Assembly: GCA_903901975.1 (NCBI GenBank) | Contig: CAIUTB010000075.1 | Location: 1 to 35,550 of the forward strand | Direction of reading: 5' to 3' | Length of the DNA: 35,550 bases | DNA from: an uncultured Bacteroidales bacterium | GTDB lineage: Bacteria; Bacteroidota; Bacteroidia; Bacteroidales; Paludibacteraceae | Shown: one piece after another, positions 31,801 to 35,550 of the stretch | How positions within the stretch are numbered: position 1 is the first letter of the stretch | Layout: every line of letters starts with the position of its first letter | Made by a program: the position numbers and the translations under genes | The notes under the pieces: generated by a model | The model's database searches: none | The model's input: only the letters and a program-made list of their open reading frames with translations | What the model was told of the DNA's origin: nothing

Positions 31801-33711
31801 TTTGATTTTAACTTAGACAAACCATCAAAGGTAGCCGGATTGGATGTAGCTTCTGCTGACTCAACCGAGATAGAACTAAAATGGAATTACTTATCGACCA
31901 ATTGGGGGTATAACGTTTACCGTTGCAATGTAGATATGGCTACGGGTAATCCGGTAGGAAGCTATGTGAAAGTAAATACCGATTCAATAAATTACGACTA
32001 TTTTGTGGATAAAAACCTGAACAAACTGACCAAATACTTGTATAAAGTTTCCGCCATTTCTAAATCAGGAAATGAAGGACTGTTATCGGATTCATTATCA
32101 GCATCGACATCGTTAGGGAAGTTAAAAAGTCCGTTAAGTCTTGAATTTGGAGCTATACTTGGGGGTATTACTGCTGTTGATATTAATAATGATGGCAATA
32201 AAGAAATATTTGGAGCGGAAAAATATGGGTATGTACTTGGTGTAGACAATACAGGGAAAGAACTCTATAATATTGATGGTAATGTTACTACTCAGGGTGC
32301 TTTTGTTAAGTTGCAATCTGAAGTATTTGCTACACCAGCTATTGGTGATTTATTCAACGATGGTCAATTATACATGGTTGAAGCTTCACGTAATGGATCA
32401 CCGAATAAACTGTTTTGTTTTAAAATAAATGCCTCAAGTGCTCCTACTTTATTTTGGAGTAAAGATATTCCTGATGGAAATTACCGTGGTTCTATCCTTT
32501 CAAATATTAACAATAGTCCTGATGGGTCATTAGAAGTAGTTACGCTCTGCGAAAACAGACAAATAGTAATTCATGATGCCAATAGCAATTTATTGACAAC
32601 CATTGGCACACCAGGCAGTATTTATGGTGCCATAGCTGTTGCCGATCTTGATGGAAATGGATATAAAGAAATAATTATGGCGAATGGAACCGGTATTTAT
32701 ATTTGGAACTACGATGGAAGTTCATATAAGGGTATTAATGGGGCATTTTATACAAATCCTTCAGGTGCAATATTTAATAATTATGTTCTTGTATGTGATA
32801 TTGATAACAAAGCTACAAAGGAAATTATTGCAACCACATCAAATAAAGTTTATGCCATTCGTACTGATACTGTAGGAAACACACTAGTAGCTAACTGGAA
32901 TCAACCTTATACCATTAATGGTGATGGATTTATGTCGGTTGGGGATTTAAATCACGATGGAAAAATTGAAGTAGTAACGCTTGGAAGCAATGCTGTTACT
33001 GTATTAGATAACCAAGGGAATATACTTAAATCGGAAACAATTACTAATCTTAATCCAACTGGGAATCCAATACTTGCTGATGTAGATAAAGAATCGGATA
33101 TTGAAATTGTTTTTGGTTCTACATCAGGTGTAAATCTTAATGTTTTTGGCTATAAGTTAATTAAATGTGATACTATATATCATCTTGAAAAAGCACTTGG
33201 TTTTCCGTTAAAGACACATGCTGCAGCAAATTCGACTCCTACAATTTCGGATATAAATAATGATGGGAGAAACGAAATTGCTTTGGGTGTTGATTTATGG
33301 ATGTATTTATGGAAATCTAATGGAAAAGCAAATAACATAGAATGGGGCAGTTTTTTCCATGACCAATATAATACTGCAGAATATACCAGAAACTGCAATT
33401 CAACATCCATAGAGTCAAACGAAACCTGGACATCAAATCATGATTTTTGTGGAGACTTGATAGTAAAATCAGGAACACTTACAATTAATAATACTAACTT
33501 GACTATGGGTAGTTCAACTACTATAACAGTTATGTCAGGTGCTTCATTGATTATTGATGATGCAAATGTATTGAATGCCAATATAAGAGCTTTATCCGGC
33601 AGTGCTGTCACAATCAAAAATAACGGTTCTATTAAGCTTAGAAGTAATGGTGATTTTTATACTGAAACCGGAACTGTTGTAGATATTCCGTATGGTAGTG
33701 TGGAGAATTAA
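28891..33711 (+). CDS. Gingipain-family (C25) cysteine protease with FN3-like and FG-GAP-like domains
   Basis: A 1606-residue exported protease. Order: signal peptide (1-21, LVCSLSYGQ); propeptide-like region (about 22-240, ELPVYRVSYILPVDA); C25 catalytic domain (about 246-643, from PDYIIITCDSLKSTFQTLADW to LHLLGDPEMQVW) with the predicted dyad H501 (IYGMDHCSPYN) and C540 (MSSGCEPADF); Ig/CARDB-like beta domains (about 645-975); an FN3-like domain (about 977-1075); FG-GAP/integrin-like repeats with calcium-type loops (DINNDGNKE, ADLDGNGYKE, GDLNHDGKIE, DINNDGRNE; about 1084-1500); and a beta-helix-like end (GTLTINNTNLTMGSSTTI). No standard type A T9SS tail is visible, unlike its operon partners. 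Gingipain-like specificity for Arg/Lys cannot be read off. A 42-bp repeat array follows the stop. Confidence 0.9.
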   Translation: MKRIKITYACLLSLVCSLSYGQVNDHLSVDKTEMASEKQNGFDKISWKTEHTTQEIGKPELPVYRVSYILPVDAVVTGVTFKNKNKQKLDGSYYLYPVQEPIPTDNSKEVKFSAPDNKIYESNTPYPNKLYDIESNRFLQGYHIVTLLIYPFEYIPKSRTLNYYKELDYTIQYTLGGNTAEIKPLTQTVLRAEKCKNFVKSLVQNTDAVDVFGSNALSIRNGKKTIQKNSGTQKVKALSVVDEIVPDYIIITCDSLKSTFQTLADWKTKKGVFTIIKTTEEIASAYSGIDLAEKVRKYIIDAYSKWGAGLYVLLGGDTNIVPARMVLGDNGVLRPSDRYFASYKGTWNDSKDDVYLGSGDIMNKDIGVILGRAPVENKKEAIVFDKKVISYEKADSIPSASLNYFNNYLFLDEYLGSTNGILNGGYQEIIQTNNNTYLPNNIIPKYIYDNHSCSNIAPYSSTDCVTGDMELNKNNFLSCLNAGANLIPNGGKFHFIYGMDHCSPYNIGASSIDKKESLSRDDLSNLNNGNYYQIFMSSGCEPADFSEDCVAERYLNNPNGGGVAFVGNSDQGHGSDTYQCKDFFAALHKTTYSVGIGSFDIGSVFQNVVFKADYFAYSKDRDLANKRLHLLGDPEMQVWTSTPQTLNVSISQPSILLGNQTDTITLSNLALNVKAMICIQKGTEIYVTQEVTGNGDTLHIPINFTVDTPGIVNVTVTAHNFLPNEKTITANQTPAPNLYISTVDFGDGIVQGLGIGNGDGKNDAGETISLGLGIKNTGVNQANGVSATLSCSSPYINILNNQATLGALASGVTTTGVFSYKIDSLAPERSTNDTIPVWFSLAINDVNNVVWKDTFNIDIFKTQIKQGNKPIVYTSNSNLTIEANDTVRFNIELKNIGKSEASGIKATLTANSNSIKTGSCSATPRLYPVIGYNEVKLNTIPFEFVASSSYSGGTINLKLKVENDFGKIWNFDFNLDKPSKVAGLDVASADSTEIELKWNYLSTNWGYNVYRCNVDMATGNPVGSYVKVNTDSINYDYFVDKNLNKLTKYLYKVSAISKSGNEGLLSDSLSASTSLGKLKSPLSLEFGAILGGITAVDINNDGNKEIFGAEKYGYVLGVDNTGKELYNIDGNVTTQGAFVKLQSEVFATPAIGDLFNDGQLYMVEASRNGSPNKLFCFKINASSAPTLFWSKDIPDGNYRGSILSNINNSPDGSLEVVTLCENRQIVIHDANSNLLTTIGTPGSIYGAIAVADLDGNGYKEIIMANGTGIYIWNYDGSSYKGINGAFYTNPSGAIFNNYVLVCDIDNKATKEIIATTSNKVYAIRTDTVGNTLVANWNQPYTINGDGFMSVGDLNHDGKIEVVTLGSNAVTVLDNQGNILKSETITNLNPTGNPILADVDKESDIEIVFGSTSGVNLNVFGYKLIKCDTIYHLEKALGFPLKTHAAANSTPTISDINNDGRNEIALGVDLWMYLWKSNGKANNIEWGSFFHDQYNTAEYTRNCNSTSIESNETWTSNHDFCGDLIVKSGTLTINNTNLTMGSSTTITVMSGASLIIDDANVLNANIRALSGSAVTIKNNGSIKLRSNGDFYTETGTVVDIPYGSVEN

Positions 33712-33742
33712 TAATCTTTTTTATCTGATTAATTGCAGGAAT

Positions 33743-33974
33743 GTTATTTCAAGATTGAAATAACATTCCCGTCAAACCTGCAGAGTTGTTTCAAGGTTGA
33801 AATAACCAAACCGACAAACCGGCAGAGTTATTTCAGGGTTAAAATAACCTTCCCGGCAAACCGGCAGAGTTATTACAAGGTTGAAATAGCATTCCCGACA
33901 AACCGGCAAAGTTGTTACAAGGTTGAAATAACATTCCCGGTAAACCGGCAGACTTATTACAAGGATCAAATAAC
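33743..33974. repeat. Six-unit 42-bp palindromic tandem repeat
   Basis: Units begin at 33743, 33785, 33827, 33869, 33911 and 33953, exactly 42 bases apart. Each starts with a 22-base palindrome (GTTATTTCAA-GG-TTGAAATAAC in its ideal form) followed by about 20 conserved bases containing CCGACAAACCGGCAGA. Because 42 is a multiple of 3, both strands stay open (14-residue repeats such as VEITFPTNRQSYYK), but the plus frame needs a TTG start and has no leader. I treat it as non-coding. It fills most of the 330-base gap 33712-34041 after the protease gene. Confidence 0.85.
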
Positions 33975-34041
33975 TAAACCGAAATTTTAAATTACATTTT
34001 TTTATAATAACTGAATTACAAACATTAAATTTTAATTTTTT

Positions 34042-34758
34042 ATGAAGATTACATTATCAGACCTTAGTACCAAAGACCTCGCAGCGTTAGGTCAACGTAC
34101 CATTACGATTTCCGATGAACCTGCTTTTACAGTAGTAAAAGACAACCCTTTGTTGGCAGCCGTGAAAACAGTGTATAACGAGTATGATGCCCTTTATACA
34201 AAGAAGGCATTCAGTGGTAAAGGCGACTTGCTTATTGAATATGATGGCAAGCGTGATGCACCCTTTGGTGGATTTAAAAACATTTTAATTGGACATGCAA
34301 AAATCGCAAGTTCGCCCTTTCAGCAGGATGCGAAAGACATTTATGCCATTATCGTAAAATATGGCATTGATCTGGATCGCTACAAATGGGCTGAAGAAAC
34401 TGCCCAGATGAAAAAACTGCTGGAAGAACTGGACAAAGCTGAAAATGCAGCCAAAATTGAACGTATGCTACTGACACACGTTGTGACTCAGATTAAAGAG
34501 GCTCAAACAGCATTCGAAAAACTGTTCAACGAGATAGCCGGCGAAAACTCCGAATTGCGCTTGATGGAATCCGCTTCGTCATTTCGCAAAGCTCTCGAAA
34601 CCTCGTTGCGTAATTACTTCAACGTGGTAAAAGCCATGAATAGTATTTCCGGCTGGCGCGAACTTTATGCCAAATTGGACGAAGTGGTAAAAGCTGCCAA
34701 TAATAGCAAACCAACTCCGAAACAGGTACTACCTCCACCCCCACCGGCTGCGAAGTAA
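34042..34758 (+). CDS. DUF6261-like protein
   Basis: A 238-residue soluble, mostly helical protein. It has MKITLSDLSTKDLAALGQRTITI at the start, a SGKGDLL segment in the middle of the N-terminal half, HAKIASSPFQQDAKDIYAIIVKYGIDLDRYKWAEETAQMKKLLEEL, ASSFRKALETSLRNYFNVVKAMNSISGWRELYAKLDEVVKAA, and a proline-rich tail (PPPPPAAK). From memory this matches the Bacteroidota DUF6261 family, which occurs in repeated copies in Bacteroidales genomes and has no assigned function. There is no signal peptide. A consistent A/T-rich leader precedes the ATG. The repeat array upstream separates it from the protease operon, so it is probably an independent unit. Confidence 0.65.
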   Translation: MKITLSDLSTKDLAALGQRTITISDEPAFTVVKDNPLLAAVKTVYNEYDALYTKKAFSGKGDLLIEYDGKRDAPFGGFKNILIGHAKIASSPFQQDAKDIYAIIVKYGIDLDRYKWAEETAQMKKLLEELDKAENAAKIERMLLTHVVTQIKEAQTAFEKLFNEIAGENSELRLMESASSFRKALETSLRNYFNVVKAMNSISGWRELYAKLDEVVKAANNSKPTPKQVLPPPPPAAK

Positions 34759-34770
34759 ATGAGAACCAAA

Positions 34771-34804
34771 CCTGAATCCTCTTTTGAATGAGAGAGGATT
34801 CAGG
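34771..34804. terminator. Hairpin after the DUF6261-like gene
   Basis: CCTGAATCCTCT (34771-34782) and AGAGGATTCAGG (34793-34804) form a perfect 12-bp stem with a 10-base loop, 12 bases after the stop. There is no clear T-run on the plus strand (TAAAATTATGG follows), so termination efficiency is uncertain. Confidence 0.55.
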
Positions 34805-35035
34805 TAAAATTATGGCTAGTAAGGGAAAAGAAAACAAAGTCCTATTTCTCGCGCCGATTTATAATTGCTGTGTTTCTTACAAAACAATAAAACAAATTGC
34901 TTTAGCAAACTGATACAGAAGTTAGAAATTTGCACAAGTGTGAGATGTTTTAGTCAATATACGTGCAACTATTTATAATAAAAATCCATCTTTATTTAAT
35001 AATCGCTTAGCATTAAATATTAAAAATTTTAATTT

Positions 35036-35374
35036 ATGAAAACAAAATTTGTTTTATTCATAGCCCTTTTGTTATTCATTCTTACGGGGGGAATGGGATG
35101 TGATAATGAAAGTATTTATTACGAAGGCAAGGTTATTTCTTTGAATTCTGGAACAGGATGCTTTGATATAATTGAAATTAGCAAATCTATTCCTCATGGA
35201 TTGGCTGTTAACTCAACAGTTTCATTTGATCCAAATTTATATAATGGACAATTGAAAGTCGGAGACATTGTGTGTTTTAAAGTCATCAAATATGAAGATT
35301 GGTCACCCCAAGTTATACTCGCTATGTGTACTGCTCCTCAATATATTGGTCAATTAGAATTTTATATCAAATAA
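35036..35374 (+). CDS. Small predicted lipoprotein
   Basis: A 112-residue exported protein. The N-terminus MKTKFVLFIALLLFILTGGMGC is a type II-like signal with a candidate lipid-modified cysteine at C22; the preceding G-M-G departs from the canonical L-x-[AG]-C lipobox. The following DNE is acidic, as in surface-lipoprotein export signals of this phylum. The mature part is about 90 residues, probably a small beta-barrel (YYEGKVISLNSGTGCFDIIEI, LKVGDIVCFKVIKYEDW) resembling an OB-like fold, with cysteines at C44, C83 and C101. I do not recognise a family. A second ATG-initiated frame starts 11 bases later but breaks off in repeat sequence. Confidence 0.7.
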   Translation: MKTKFVLFIALLLFILTGGMGCDNESIYYEGKVISLNSGTGCFDIIEISKSIPHGLAVNSTVSFDPNLYNGQLKVGDIVCFKVIKYEDWSPQVILAMCTAPQYIGQLEFYIK

Positions 35375-35385
35375 AATATATCAAT

Positions 35386-35424
35386 ATGAAAAAAATAATT
35401 GTATTTATCCCCGGTTCGGCGTAG
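35386..35424 (+). pseudogene. Possible gene start cut off by a repeat insertion
   Basis: ATG AAA AAA begins a signal-peptide-like run (MKKIIVFI) that ends after PGSA at a TAG, at the point where palindromic repeat DNA begins (about 35411). It resembles the first residues of a secreted protein whose remainder was displaced. It could also be chance; only 12 codons are visible. Confidence 0.3.
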
Positions 35425-35550
35425 CGTAAAAAGGTTCATGTTCGGCATAGCGTCTTTCGCTATGTCGAAGCTAAAGGCAAGGCTCTGCCTTGCATATTGA
35501 AAAAGAATATGAAAAGCAGGAGCTTTTCTTTTAGCATGACGAAGCGGGAC
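35411..35550. repeat. Mosaic of palindromic repeat units at the window end
   Basis: Consecutive hairpins are visible: TCGGCATAGCG/CGCTATGTCGA (35451-35477), GGCAAGGC/GCCTTGC (about 35484-35502), CATATT/AATATG (about 35502-35520) and GAAAAGC/GCTTTTC (about 35510-35530). A partial copy of the first (TTCGGCGTAGCG) lies at about 35415. No coding potential. It continues beyond the window. Confidence 0.65.

Noticed and set aside
33743-33974. CRISPR-like array
   Set aside because: The stretches between palindromes are conserved from unit to unit rather than unique, and no cas genes are present.
33733-33990. Open reading frame of 14-residue repeats over the 42-bp array
   Set aside because: It needs a TTG start, has no leader, and the opposite strand is equally open. 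Both follow from a 42-base period without stops.

Overview
The window looks like a chromosome segment of a member of the Bacteroidota, most likely Bacteroidales or a close relative. Several signs agree: -33 TTTG / -7 TAnnTTTG promoters (a perfect example precedes the tRNA), A-rich start regions with little Shine-Dalgarno signal, DUF3078 and DUF6261-like proteins, C-terminal type IX secretion (T9SS) sorting domains and a gingipain-family (C25) protease. Base composition is AT-rich, most strongly at 136-2900 and 24600-34000.

Layout. 1-2900 is accessory-looking DNA: the tail of a DUF4143 ATPase, a divergent protein in which I can pick out the three palm motifs of family A-type nucleic acid polymerases, a small charged ORF and decayed non-coding sequence. 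A tRNA-Arg(ACG) with promoter and terminator closes it. 3134-7910 holds RNase R, alanine dehydrogenase and a FadR-type regulator. 8129-11946 is a probable surface-polysaccharide cluster (small membrane protein, deacetylase-like protein, two glycosyltransferases). 12140-14181 is groES-groL. 14362-17576 on the minus strand carries argH, an SRPBCC protein, pyrE and yraN. 17743-22189 has a small RHH-like protein, rmuC, a DUF3078 outer-membrane protein, an HD hydrolase and tag.

The most interesting part is 22392-33711. A histidine kinase / OmpR-type regulator pair is transcribed leftward. Divergent from it lies an easily missed 43-codon gene for a double-glycine-leader peptide, followed by four secreted proteins in tight succession: an S74-chaperone protein with a T9SS tail, two paralogous Ycf48/BNR-like proteins with T9SS-like tails, and a 1606-residue C25 protease. 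Both faces of the divergent region carry 11-bp-phased direct repeats of the same word (CTTGTTAG), each in the direction of its own gene, as expected for an OmpR-family regulator. My inference is a two-component-controlled export locus: sensor, regulator, GG peptide and T9SS cargo including a gingipain-like protease. No peptide transporter or T9SS machinery is in view.

The intergenic spaces are unusually structured. Paired inverted-repeat elements of a CCCCTAAAGGGG family fill the groES-groL gap and the argH-SRPBCC gap, the latter supplying the SRPBCC stop codon. An identical 25-mer lies just upstream of yraN and tag. A string of GNA-loop mini-hairpins separates the sensor kinase and regulator genes. 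A six-unit 42-bp palindromic tandem repeat follows the C25 protease, and a mosaic of palindromes ends the window.
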